Positions 53,914 to 63,056 of a stretch of 64,000 bases of DNA are shown here, piece by piece. Both the position numbers and the translations under genes were made by a program. The notes below the pieces were generated by a model. That model did not search any database and was not told the origin of the DNA. It was given only the letters and a program-made list of their open reading frames with translations. The DNA is taken from assembly GCF_036985595.1 (NCBI RefSeq), contig NZ_BTPU01000002.1, positions 1 through 64,000 of the forward strand. Direction: 5' to 3'. Each line of letters begins with the position of its first letter. Positions within the stretch are counted from its first letter, which is position 1. This DNA comes from Vallitalea maricola (GTDB taxonomy: Bacteria; Bacillota; Clostridia; Lachnospirales; Vallitaleaceae).

Positions 53914-54873
53914 ATGAGCAAAACAAGTAAGGCGTTACCCATGCATAATAAAGGATATGTCAAAGGCAAAAGTAGATTTACTAAACGATTTAGAAGAGAT
54001 TGGGATTTGTTTCTTTTATTATTGCCAGGTTTGATATGGTATATTATGTTTGCTTACAAACCTATGATAGGACTTAGAACAGCATTTTATGATTACAATA
54101 TATTTAAAGGCTTTTCGGGTAGTACATTTGTAGGGTTAGATAATTTTATTCAATTTATACAAGGTGCTGATTTCGCTAGGACGGTAACAAACACTTTGAT
54201 GATTGCTTTCTGGCAGTTGGTTATTTGTTTCCCTATACCTATTATATTAGCTATAGCGGTTACAGAGATGAAGAACAAGTTTGTAAGTAAATTAACACAA
54301 ACAGCTACTTTCCTACCATATTTTATTTCAATAGTAGTAGTTTGTGGGATGACAATTAACTTTCTTTCTCCAAGTACAGGAGTTATCAATTTTATATTAC
54401 AGAAATTAGGGTTTGACCCAGTTTATTTTATGGTAAAACCTGAATACTTCAGAGGAATATATACAACTATGACTCTATGGAAAACAGCTGGTTTTAGTGC
54501 TATCGTTTATATTGCAGCGATTATGGGTATTGATCAGCAGCTTTACGAAGCGGCAAAAGTTGACGGTGCAGGGAAATGGAAACAAATTAGACACGTAACT
54601 ATACCAGGGATTTTACCTATTGTTGTTGTAATGCTTGTACTTAATATAGGTAAAATGGTTAAAGTAGGATATGAAGCGATTTTACTTCTTTACAAACCAA
54701 CAACATATAGTACTGGTGATGTAATTGCAACTTATGTATATAGAACAGGTATTACTAATGGTAATTATGGACTGGCTACAGCAGCTGGACTTTTTGAAGC
54801 ATTTGTTGCACTAATATTAGTAGTTCTTGCAAATAAAATCAGTAAACGTCTTTCTGAGACATCATTATGGTAA
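53914..54873 (+). CDS. Sugar ABC transporter permease (LplB-like)
   Basis: 319 residues, basic N-terminus, six membrane helices, and EAA loop YEAAKVDGAGKWKQIRHVTIPGI. It starts the GAG importer operon with RBS AAAGGAGA. Its partner permease begins 15 bp downstream. It probably imports unsaturated chondroitin oligosaccharides made by the secreted lyase. Confidence 0.94.
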   Translation: MSKTSKALPMHNKGYVKGKSRFTKRFRRDWDLFLLLLPGLIWYIMFAYKPMIGLRTAFYDYNIFKGFSGSTFVGLDNFIQFIQGADFARTVTNTLMIAFWQLVICFPIPIILAIAVTEMKNKFVSKLTQTATFLPYFISIVVVCGMTINFLSPSTGVINFILQKLGFDPVYFMVKPEYFRGIYTTMTLWKTAGFSAIVYIAAIMGIDQQLYEAAKVDGAGKWKQIRHVTIPGILPIVVVMLVLNIGKMVKVGYEAILLLYKPTTYSTGDVIATYVYRTGITNGNYGLATAAGLFEAFVALILVVLANKISKRLSETSLW

Positions 54874-54888
54874 GAAAGGAGATAAATC

Positions 54889-55776
54889 ATGACGAAATCA
54901 AATAAACCAGTTTCTAGAAATGAAAAGATATTCAATGGTGCAATGACAGTAATAGGAATAATTATATCAATAGTTGCACTATATCCTATATTTTATGTTT
55001 TGATAGCTTCACTAAGTAAGCCAATATTTGTTGAAAACGGAGATGTAATGTTTTGGTTCAAAGGCTTCAATTTTGAAAGTTATAAACAAGCCTTTATGAA
55101 AGATGGTATTTGGATAGCATATGGAAATACTATATTTTATACAGTAGCAGGTGTATTTGTTAATATGTTGTTTACTACAACAATGGCATATGCACTATCA
55201 AGAGAAAGATTGATATTTAGAAAGTTCTTTACCTTGATGGCAATATTCACTATGTGGTTCAATGCAGGTATGATTCCATTATATATGACTTTCAAGGATT
55301 TCAATTTATTAGATACAAGAACAGCAATAATAGTGGGATTTGCTATTAATACTTATAACCTTGTAATCATGAAAAGTTTCTTCGAACAAATACCTAAATC
55401 ACTTGAAGAAGCAGCTTTTATTGATGGTGCAAATAACCTTAAGATATTCTCAAGAATATTTTTACCACTTTCAAAACCAGCACTTGCAACAGTTGGTATG
55501 TTCTATGCAGTAACAAGATGGAATGGTTATTTCTGGGCAATGAATTTACTTCAAGATGATAATAAAGTACCTATACAAGTTTTATTGAAGAAACTTATTG
55601 TAGATAAAGTGGCTAATGAAACAGAAGCTGCAATTGTAACTGCTAATTCATTATTTTCTCCAACCACGGTTATTTATGCAATCATTATCATTGCAATAAT
55701 ACCTATGATGATAGCTTATCCTTTTGTACAAAAGTATTTTAAGAAGGGTGCTACAGTTGGAGCGGTTAAAGGTTAA
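54889..55776 (+). CDS. Sugar ABC transporter permease (LplC/YtcP-like)
   Basis: 295 residues, six helices, EAA loop LEEAAFIDGANNLKIFSRIFLPLSKPALATV, ending FVQKYFKKGATVGAVKG. It forms the channel with the preceding LplB-like permease. RBS AAAGGAGA. An mRNA hairpin lies between it and the binding-protein gene. Confidence 0.94.
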   Translation: MTKSNKPVSRNEKIFNGAMTVIGIIISIVALYPIFYVLIASLSKPIFVENGDVMFWFKGFNFESYKQAFMKDGIWIAYGNTIFYTVAGVFVNMLFTTTMAYALSRERLIFRKFFTLMAIFTMWFNAGMIPLYMTFKDFNLLDTRTAIIVGFAINTYNLVIMKSFFEQIPKSLEEAAFIDGANNLKIFSRIFLPLSKPALATVGMFYAVTRWNGYFWAMNLLQDDNKVPIQVLLKKLIVDKVANETEAAIVTANSLFSPTTVIYAIIIIAIIPMMIAYPFVQKYFKKGATVGAVKG

Positions 55777-55796
55777 TTTTTACATAACGATTTTTC

Positions 55797-55831
55797 CACA
55801 GCTAATGGTATCATTATAGATATTAGCTGTG
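55797..55831 (+). promoter_or_regulatory. Intra-operon hairpin before the binding-protein gene
   Basis: CACAGCTAAT and ATTAGCTGTG form a perfect 10-bp stem in the gap between permease and binding-protein genes, without a T run. Such hairpins usually protect a processed mRNA end, allowing higher binding-protein levels. Confidence 0.6.
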
Positions 55832-55871
55832 AAAAAATAAATTTGACAACTAAAAGAAAAGGAGTAGGATT

Positions 55872-57494
55872 ATGAAAACAAAAAAGATATTAGCAATTTT
55901 GTTAACGTTAACTTTAATGGGAACATTATTTATTGGTTGTGGTAAAAAAGATGATAGTGAAAAGGATAACAATACAGATACACAAACAAAAACAACAGCT
56001 GATAAACCTGAAGAAAAAGAACTAGAAGGTAGTTTAATTAGTGCTGAACCAAAGACATTTTCTATATTTTTAAATTTCAATAATATGCCTTTTAATCCAG
56101 AATGGCAAATTTGGCAGGAAATTGCAAAGAGAACAAATATTTCTCTTGAAGGTGTAATTTCACAATCTAATTCTAATGAAGAAGAAGCATTTAATCTAAT
56201 GCTTTCATCAGGAAAACTTGCAGATATTATTGGATTCAAGAATCCATCTGAATTAGAGAAATTAGGTCGTGATGGTGGTTTGATTCCTCTTAATGATTTG
56301 ATTAAAGAACATGCACCACATATTCAAGAGGTACTTGATAATGATGCGAAATTCAGACAAGGTGCAACTGCTCTTGATGGAAATATATACTATATCCCTA
56401 AAAATCAAACATTAGTTTCTGCTGAATTTTGGTGGGTTCGTCAGGATTGGTTAGATAAATTAGATTTAAAAGTTCCAACTACAGTAGATGAATTATATGA
56501 TGTTCTTACAGCATTCAGAAACGATGACCCTAACGGAAATGATGAAAAAGACGAAATACCTCTATTTGATAGAGCTGGATGGAAAATGCCAGATGAATAC
56601 TTATACTTATGGGATACAAGTACTGAATTCTATCCTCGTGATGGAAAAATGACTTTTGAACCAATGGAAGAGAACTTCAAAATAGGTGTTACTAATCTTG
56701 TTAAATGGTATAAAGAAGGTTTAATCGACCCAGAGATATTTACTCGTGGTGCAAAATCTAGAGATATTCTATATAGTGCAAATATTGGTGGTGTGACTCA
56801 TGACTGGCCAAGTACAGGGAATTATAACAGAAGTCTTGCAGAAGATATACCAGGATTCAATAATGTAAGTATTGCTCCACCAGCTAATCAAAATGGTGAG
56901 GTAATTGAGAGAACAACTAGATATCCAGGAGTAGGCTGGGGAATTTCTTCACAATGTAAAGACCCTGTAACTCTTATCAAATTCTTTGACTTCATGTTCA
57001 CGGAAGAAGGTTCAACTCTAATGAACTGGGGTATTGAAGGTGAAACATACACTGTTAACGCTGATGGAACTAAATCTTATACTGATACAGTACTTAATAA
57101 CGAGCAGACACCTTTAGGTTACTTACGTTCATTAGGTATTCAATATCGTATTGGTATGTTACAAGATGCTGAATATGAATATGCTTTCATGACACCAGAA
57201 GCTAGTGCAGCTGCAAAATTATACAATGGTAATCCACAATGGTATAGAGATGATATGCCTCCATATCTAGATGGTGAATTAGGATTAAAATATTCTTCAG
57301 AAGTTGAAGCTGAATATAAGAAGATAATGTCAGAAGTTAGACCATATGTAGATGAAATGTTCCAAAAATGGCTATTGGGAGCTTCAGATTTCGAAAAAGA
57401 TTATGACGGATTCATTAAAGAATTAAAGAACAGAGGAATCGAAAGAGCTATTGAAATTAATCAAAAAGCATATGACACTTTCTTAGGAAAATAA
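55872..57494 (+). CDS. Sugar ABC transporter substrate-binding lipoprotein
   Basis: 540 residues. Lipoprotein signal ILLTLTLMGTLFIGCGKK with Cys at about 24, an acidic/Thr linker, then a large solute-binding protein of the LplA type (FSIFLNFNNMPFNPEWQIWQEIAKRTNI, WWVRQDWLDKLDLKVPTTVDELYDVL, AFRNDDPNGNDEKDEIPLFDR). The DPNGNGKxDEIP stretch is a calcium-binding-like loop typical of GAG and alginate binding proteins. It delivers oligosaccharides to the two permeases. RBS AAGGAG. Confidence 0.92.
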   Translation: MKTKKILAILLTLTLMGTLFIGCGKKDDSEKDNNTDTQTKTTADKPEEKELEGSLISAEPKTFSIFLNFNNMPFNPEWQIWQEIAKRTNISLEGVISQSNSNEEEAFNLMLSSGKLADIIGFKNPSELEKLGRDGGLIPLNDLIKEHAPHIQEVLDNDAKFRQGATALDGNIYYIPKNQTLVSAEFWWVRQDWLDKLDLKVPTTVDELYDVLTAFRNDDPNGNDEKDEIPLFDRAGWKMPDEYLYLWDTSTEFYPRDGKMTFEPMEENFKIGVTNLVKWYKEGLIDPEIFTRGAKSRDILYSANIGGVTHDWPSTGNYNRSLAEDIPGFNNVSIAPPANQNGEVIERTTRYPGVGWGISSQCKDPVTLIKFFDFMFTEEGSTLMNWGIEGETYTVNADGTKSYTDTVLNNEQTPLGYLRSLGIQYRIGMLQDAEYEYAFMTPEASAAAKLYNGNPQWYRDDMPPYLDGELGLKYSSEVEAEYKKIMSEVRPYVDEMFQKWLLGASDFEKDYDGFIKELKNRGIERAIEINQKAYDTFLGK

Positions 57495-57517
57495 TATATT
57501 AAGGATGGAAAATAAAA

Positions 57518-59773
57518 ATGAAGCTTAGGTATAATAACTTTTCAAAGGATTGGAAAGAAGGATTACTTATTGGAAATGGTAGACTTAATGGTATCCTATG
57601 GGGAGATAATAGTAAAGATATCCTCAGTTTTAATCATGAACGTCTATGGACTGGTAAGTATGGAAATAGAAAAAACAGAACTTCATATGAGTACTTACCT
57701 AAAGTAAGAGAACTTCTAAAAGAAAAAGATTACTTTAGAGGGACAGCCTTAGCTTCTTTGGCATTTGGTGGTGATGGGGGAATTTCCCCCTATCCACGTC
57801 AAGAAGATTCATATAAGCCTGCTGGGGAATTAGTATTTACATATGATAAAGAACAAGAGAATCTTGTAGAGAGAATACTTGATTTACATAGTGGAATAGC
57901 AACAGTAATAAGGAAAGATATAATAATAGAAGCTTTTGCAGATTGTGTGACAGAAATTATGGTTGCCTCATGGAAGAGCAGGAATGAGTTTAGTGGTACA
58001 CTTCATTATGAAAGACAAGAAGATAGTGCCATAGAAGATATAAGAGTAGATAGAAATCATATAATTTATAGTTGTAAAATAGATTCAGTAAGTAGTTTCA
58101 AAGTTATTGTAAAAGTAAATACAGACGGTATTTTAGAATATGGTAAAAAAGAAATGTATATCAGGAATGCTACCTATATAAAAACATTCACTAATATAGG
58201 AGTATCATTTAATGATATTGAAAAAGAACTTAATGATTATCCTTTTCCTGTTGAAGATATAAATGAATTGGAAAAAAATCACAGGAAAAAGTTTTTAAGA
58301 GCCATGAGCAAAACAGATATTAGTATAGCTGATTACAAAACAGATGATTTATCTGATTTATATATAAATGAAAGAGTTAAAAGAGTTAGAAATGGAAATG
58401 AAGACGTTAATCTAATAGAGATATATGCAAAATTCGGTATATATTTAATGGTATCAGGTTCAATCTGTGGAAAGTTACCATTGAATCTGCAAGGTAAATG
58501 GAACTGTGATATAGTACCTCCTTGGTTCAGTGATTATCATTTTAACATTAATATTCAGATGAACTATTGGTTTACAGAACAATTAGGTTACCCAGAGTAT
58601 TCTAAGCAGTTATTTGATTATGTCAATAAATTTGCAGAAAGCGGAAGGGAAGCAGCTAGATCATTATACGGTTGTAAAGGAATAGTACTATCACTTAATG
58701 GAGATCATTGGGCAGTGTCAACACCTGAGGCATATAACTATGCAGCATGGATTGGTGGAGCAGCATGGATGGGACAGCATTATTGGTGGCATTATCAATA
58801 TAATGGAGATAAAGATTTCCTTAGAGATGAAGCTTATCCTTTCTTCAAATCAACCGTAGATTTCTATATGGATTATATAGAAATTGATGATAATGACATA
58901 GCTCAGATAATGCCAAGTCAATCTCCAGAAAATCGTTTTGAAGGCACTGGTTATTTTCCAGTAAGTATGTGTATATCATCAGCTATGGACGTACAATTAG
59001 CTTATGATGCTTTTACTTATGCAATAGATACTTCAAGATTATTAGATATTGACCAAGAAGAGTGTGTCAAATGGCAACAAACAAGAGATAAATTACCTAG
59101 TTTTGCAGTGGGAAAAGATGGACGTCTGTTAGAATGGGATAATGAAGATAAGATAGAAGTTGAAAAAGGGCATCGTCATTATTCTCATTTATATGGAGTG
59201 TTTCCATCAACATTATTCAACTCAATCAATAGAACTGAACAATTTGAGGCAGGTAGAAAATCCTTGGAATATAGATTAGCCCAAAACGGTGGAGGTACTG
59301 GATGGAGTAGAGCTTGGGCAGCATGTTTATTCGCACGTCTACAAGATGGTGAAGAAGCTAACCGCCAATTGAGCTATCTACTTACAGAACTGTCATCCTC
59401 TGCTTTGCTTGATTTACATCCTAGACCTCCTAGATGTACAGTAAGAAATGATGATACAGAATTCGTTTTTCAGATTGACGGTAATCTAGGTGCGACAAGA
59501 GCAGTAATTGAATGTATTATACAATGTTACGAAGGAAAGATATTCTTGTTACCTGCACTTCCAGCTTCATGGGAGAAAGGAAGTATAACAGGAGTAAAAA
59601 CCATAGGTGGTCACACAATTGATCTTGCTTATGAAAAAGGTAAAATAGTATCCCTTAAGATTGAGATGGGATTTGAAGAAAAGATTGTAATTGATAATGG
59701 TAGTAGACTTTTAGATGGAGATGAAGATATTATTTTACAAGGAAAAAAAGGTGAAGTCTATACATTAGTGTAA
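57518..59773 (+). CDS. GH95 family glycoside hydrolase (alpha-L-fucosidase type)
   Basis: 751 residues without a signal peptide. GH95 pattern: WKEGLLIGNGRLNGILWGD, FNHERLWTG, LPLNLQGKWNCDIVPPWFSDYHFNINIQMNYW, the SPEN motif in IMPSQSPENRFEG, HYSHLYGVFPS and FQIDGNLGATRAVIECI. Family members are mostly alpha-1,2-L-fucosidases, some alpha-L-galactosidases, with a buried (alpha/alpha)6 barrel. Its place between the chondroitin oligosaccharide importer and a sulfatase suggests removal of fucose branches from imported chondroitin fragments. Linkage cannot be read from sequence. Confidence 0.9.
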   Translation: MKLRYNNFSKDWKEGLLIGNGRLNGILWGDNSKDILSFNHERLWTGKYGNRKNRTSYEYLPKVRELLKEKDYFRGTALASLAFGGDGGISPYPRQEDSYKPAGELVFTYDKEQENLVERILDLHSGIATVIRKDIIIEAFADCVTEIMVASWKSRNEFSGTLHYERQEDSAIEDIRVDRNHIIYSCKIDSVSSFKVIVKVNTDGILEYGKKEMYIRNATYIKTFTNIGVSFNDIEKELNDYPFPVEDINELEKNHRKKFLRAMSKTDISIADYKTDDLSDLYINERVKRVRNGNEDVNLIEIYAKFGIYLMVSGSICGKLPLNLQGKWNCDIVPPWFSDYHFNINIQMNYWFTEQLGYPEYSKQLFDYVNKFAESGREAARSLYGCKGIVLSLNGDHWAVSTPEAYNYAAWIGGAAWMGQHYWWHYQYNGDKDFLRDEAYPFFKSTVDFYMDYIEIDDNDIAQIMPSQSPENRFEGTGYFPVSMCISSAMDVQLAYDAFTYAIDTSRLLDIDQEECVKWQQTRDKLPSFAVGKDGRLLEWDNEDKIEVEKGHRHYSHLYGVFPSTLFNSINRTEQFEAGRKSLEYRLAQNGGGTGWSRAWAACLFARLQDGEEANRQLSYLLTELSSSALLDLHPRPPRCTVRNDDTEFVFQIDGNLGATRAVIECIIQCYEGKIFLLPALPASWEKGSITGVKTIGGHTIDLAYEKGKIVSLKIEMGFEEKIVIDNGSRLLDGDEDIILQGKKGEVYTLV

Positions 59774-59794
59774 GTTTTTTGGAAGGAGATTCAC

Positions 59795-61180
59795 ATGGCT
59801 AAGAAAAATTTGTTATATATTTTTGCTGACCAATGGAGAAAGATAGCAGTAGGAATAGAAGGACAAGATAAGATAATAACACCTAACATGGATAAATTTG
59901 CAACAGAGAGTAAAGTTTTTGATAATGCTATTAGTACATATCCACTTTGTTCGCCTCATAGAGCTGCACTTATGACTGGTAAATATCCTTATTCTTGTGG
60001 TATGTGGACAAATTGTAAAATAGGGTTAGATGAAACAGTAATGTTAAAACCACAAGAAGAAACCATAGGAAAAACTCTTAAAAAAAATGGATATGAAACC
60101 GCATATATTGGAAAATGGCATTTAGATGCAAGTGAACTAAACTTCAATAAAAACCCTGAGTCAGGTGCAATCAACTGGGATGCATATACACCAGAAGGAG
60201 AAAGACGTCAAGGATTTGATTATTGGTTCTCGTATGGAGCAATGGATAAACATCTGAATCCTCATTATTGGAGAAATACACCAATGAAGATTGAACCAGG
60301 GAAGTGGTCTCCAGAAGTAGAGACAGATGTAGCACTTGATTATCTTGAAAACAGGGATAAGAGTAAGCCATTCTGTATGTTTGTTTCATGGAATCCACCT
60401 CACCCACCTTACGATAAAGTACCTGAGAAATATGTAGATATGTACGATAATATTCCTCTTAGAGAAAATGTACCAGAAGAAATGAGAGAAGACAAGGAAT
60501 TTCTAAGAACTATCAAAGAATATTTTGCAGCTGTTACAGGGCTTGACGAAAATTTCAAAAGAATACTTGATTATCTAAGAGAAAACAACTTGGAAGATGA
60601 TACTATAGTAGTATTATCAGCAGATCATGGAGATATGATGGGTTCTCAAGGAATATATGGAAAAAATATATGGTACGAAGAATCAATCAATATACCTTTC
60701 ATGATTAGAGGAAAAGGTATAGAAGCTGGAAGAACCGATTGTCTATTCTCAAGTATTGACCATATGCCCACTCTACTTGATTTATTAGAAGTTGATATTC
60801 CAGATACAGTACAAGGGCAAAGCTTTAAAGATATTATAGAAGGCAAAAACATGAATGAACCAGATACCGTATTTTTATCAATGATTCCAGGGATGCCTGA
60901 ACTTATTGAACCTTATAGAAAAAGGGGATTAAATAATAAGTCCTTCGGGTGGAGAGGAATCAGAACTAAAAAACACACCTATGTTATTGATAACGGTACT
61001 CATCCAGATGAAAAACAAAAAAGATATCTATATGATAATGAAAATGATCTTTATCAATTGAATCCAGTAATATTAAGTTCAGATGATGAACGATGCAAAA
61101 AATATGATGAATATCTAGAAGGTTATTTGAAAGAGATCAATGACCCATTCTTAATGAAAGGATTAGATTATAATGGTTGA
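59795..61180 (+). CDS. Sulfatase, Cys-type
   Basis: 461 residues, cytoplasmic. Formylglycine motif CSPHRAALMTGKYPYSCG (CxPxR core), metal site FADQWRKIAVG, GYETAYIGKWHLD, WNPPHPPYDKVPEKY and SADHGDMMGSQGIYGKN. It is a different subgroup from the sulfatase at 43329 (little sequence in common outside motifs), so the two may take sulfates from different positions of GalNAc, uronate or fucose. It overlaps the GH88 gene by 8 bp. Confidence 0.93.
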   Translation: MAKKNLLYIFADQWRKIAVGIEGQDKIITPNMDKFATESKVFDNAISTYPLCSPHRAALMTGKYPYSCGMWTNCKIGLDETVMLKPQEETIGKTLKKNGYETAYIGKWHLDASELNFNKNPESGAINWDAYTPEGERRQGFDYWFSYGAMDKHLNPHYWRNTPMKIEPGKWSPEVETDVALDYLENRDKSKPFCMFVSWNPPHPPYDKVPEKYVDMYDNIPLRENVPEEMREDKEFLRTIKEYFAAVTGLDENFKRILDYLRENNLEDDTIVVLSADHGDMMGSQGIYGKNIWYEESINIPFMIRGKGIEAGRTDCLFSSIDHMPTLLDLLEVDIPDTVQGQSFKDIIEGKNMNEPDTVFLSMIPGMPELIEPYRKRGLNNKSFGWRGIRTKKHTYVIDNGTHPDEKQKRYLYDNENDLYQLNPVILSSDDERCKKYDEYLEGYLKEINDPFLMKGLDYNG

Positions 61181-62339
61181 TATATCTAAATACAAAAAGC
61201 CTAATGATGTAGAAATAGAGCAAGCCCTGAATAACGCTGTAACACAAGTAGAAACAGATTTAGAAAATTTTACACATAAGTTCAAGATAAACGGAACTAC
61301 CGATAATTTTTATGCGCCTAATGACAATATTTCATGGACATCAGGTTTTTGGACTGGCCAGATATGGATGGCATATGAAATAACAGGTGATGAAAAATAT
61401 AAAAAAGCAGCAGAAATTCAGGTAGATAGTTTCCTTCATAGGATAGAGAACAAAATTGAAACTAACAATCATGATATGGGATTTTTATATAGTCTATCCT
61501 GTGTAGCAGCTTACAAATTAACAGGTAATAAAAATGCAAAAAAAGCTGCAATATTAGCAGCAGACAATCTAATCTCACGTTACAGAGAAGATGGTAAATT
61601 CATTCAGGCTTGGGGAAATGTTGGAGCAGATGATAACTATCGTTTAATTATCGACTGTCTTCTAAACCTTCCATTACTATACTGGACAAGTGATGTAACT
61701 GGTGACGATAAATACGCTAAAATAGCTAAACAACATATTGACACTTCCTTGAAAGTTATTATGCGTGACGATTGTTCTACATATCACACGTTCTATTTTG
61801 AACAGGGAACAGGCAAACCACTATATGGAGAAACAAGACAAGGCTACAGTAATGATTCCTCATGGTCAAGAGGTCAAGCTTGGGGTGTATATGGAACAGC
61901 TTTAAGCTACATGTATACTAAGAACCCTGAATATATTGAAAAATTCTATAAGATAACCGACTTTTTCATCGAGAATTTACCAAATGACCTAGTACCTTAT
62001 TGGGATTTTAAATTCACCGATGTAAGTGACGAACCAAAAGACAGTTCAGCAGCTGCAATAGCTGTATGCGGTATGCTAGAAATGTCAAAATACCTTAATG
62101 AAGAAAAATCAAAGTACTATAAAGAAATAGCACTAAAAATCCTAAAATCTCTAATTGATAACTATGCAGTTAGCGATCCTAAGATATCCAACGGTCAATT
62201 ACTACATGGTGTCTATGCAAGAAAATCCCCTTATAATCCATGTAGGAACAGGAATGTAGATGAATGCAATACATGGGGCGACTACTACTATATGGAAGCC
62301 CTCATCAGATTAACTAGAGATTGGAAATTATATTGGTAG
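61173..62339 (+). CDS. ugl: GH88 unsaturated glucuronyl hydrolase
   Basis: 388 residues, cytoplasmic. Motifs: WTSGFWTGQIWMAYEITGD, catalytic Asp in ETNNHDMGFLYSL (matches Asp88 of the Bacillus enzyme) and in RLIIDCLLNLPLLYW (Asp149), then SSWSRGQAWGVYG and TWGDYYYMEALIRL. It adds water to the double bond left by the lyase, splitting unsaturated disaccharides to uronate and GalNAc/GlcNAc. It completes the pathway lyase - importer - sulfatase - GH88. Start ATG lies inside the sulfatase gene, showing translational coupling. Confidence 0.95.
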   Translation: MVDISKYKKPNDVEIEQALNNAVTQVETDLENFTHKFKINGTTDNFYAPNDNISWTSGFWTGQIWMAYEITGDEKYKKAAEIQVDSFLHRIENKIETNNHDMGFLYSLSCVAAYKLTGNKNAKKAAILAADNLISRYREDGKFIQAWGNVGADDNYRLIIDCLLNLPLLYWTSDVTGDDKYAKIAKQHIDTSLKVIMRDDCSTYHTFYFEQGTGKPLYGETRQGYSNDSSWSRGQAWGVYGTALSYMYTKNPEYIEKFYKITDFFIENLPNDLVPYWDFKFTDVSDEPKDSSAAAIAVCGMLEMSKYLNEEKSKYYKEIALKILKSLIDNYAVSDPKISNGQLLHGVYARKSPYNPCRNRNVDECNTWGDYYYMEALIRLTRDWKLYW

Positions 62340-62354
62340 AAAGAATAGAACAAA

Positions 62355-62385
62355 TGAGTAGGCATATTCGAGCCTGCTCATTTTA
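62355..62385 (+). terminator. Rho-independent terminator
   Basis: TGAGTAGGC pairs with GCCTGCTCA (one G-U) and TTTTA follows, 15 bp after the GH88 stop. It ends the GAG operon. Confidence 0.8.
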
Positions 62386-62433
62386 GACTGCCAACGAAGT
62401 ATTAAGTTGAAAACAGACAACGGTCGTATATTG

Positions 62434-62537
62434 AAATCATATATAGTGATAATACACTCTCGTTACGTTTGTTGCATCTATCTGTTTATAAGGATGCAAC
62501 AAGCCGTAAAGGTCGTTATTATCACTATATATGATTT
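62434..62537. repeat. Long near-perfect hairpin element
   Basis: AATCATATATAGTGATAATA (62435-62454) is exactly complementary to 62517-62536. Inside, TTACG/CGTAA and TTGTTGCATC/GATGCAACAA (62469-62502) continue the helix. No coding frame is present. It may be a miniature inverted-repeat element or a structured transcript. Confidence 0.6.
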
Positions 62538-62720
62538 TCTCTATATTTACCACTCTTTAGCCAGTTTAAAAATGCGACTTTAGCCTATAAAATCTATACT
62601 GCTAGTTACAAGTATTGCGTTAATAGATAATGTCATATGTTTAATTTTTATTTATCTATGAAAAAGCAATATCCAGTAGTTATTTAAAATAGAAGAAAAT
62701 GTGTTTTGTAACTATATTGA

Positions 62721-62910
62721 TGGAGACTTAAAGCAAAATAGTATATGTATATGTGAAGTAGTGAGGCAGGACGCCGAACCCAGCATTTAATCTGACAGCC
62801 CTACTGGACTGTCAGAAATAATAATTGACTCGATGTCCATTATTATTTGTTGAGCTCAGGACGAGCAAGTAGCTGGCGAAACATATACATATACTATTTT
62901 GCAAACTCCA
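62721..62910. ncRNA. Candidate multibranched structured RNA element
   Basis: Arms of 22 bp at 62733-62754 and 62881-62902 are exact inverted repeats, extended by TGGAG/CTCCA. Inside: a hairpin GGC-AGGAC-GCC (62765-62775); a stem CCAGC/GCTGG (62780-62784 with 62872-62876) that encloses three hairpins: CTGACAG/CTGTCAG (62792-62815), AAATAATAAT/ATTATTATTT (62816-62848) and GCTC-AGGAC-GAGC (62854-62866). Two hairpins share the loop AGGAC. It lies after a terminator and before the promoter of the next gene, so it is its own unit. I do not recognise an Rfam family. Strand is not determined; the description is for the + strand. Confidence 0.55.
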
Positions 62911-62984
62911 AGTAAGAACAAAACATTTTTTCTGACTTACTTGATATCATATAAAAATAAAAGAATGATTATTAATTGAATCAC

Positions 62985-63016
62985 TTGACAAGAGTCGAAT
63001 TATAGTCCATTATATT
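62985..63016 (+). promoter_or_regulatory. Probable promoter of the MFS gene
   Basis: TTGACA at 62985-62990, then a 17-bp spacer to CATTAT (63008) or 20 bp to TATATT (63011). It lies downstream of the structured element, so the MFS gene is not read from within that element. Confidence 0.5.
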
Positions 63017-63056
63017 ATAACAATGTTTAAAAAAAGTTAATAAGGAGGATAATGTA

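Noticed and set aside
62721..62910. Hammerhead or other self-cleaving ribozyme, suggested by CTGA and GAAAC strings
   Set aside because: The CUGAUGA box and the required three-helix order are absent; the strings are in the wrong places.
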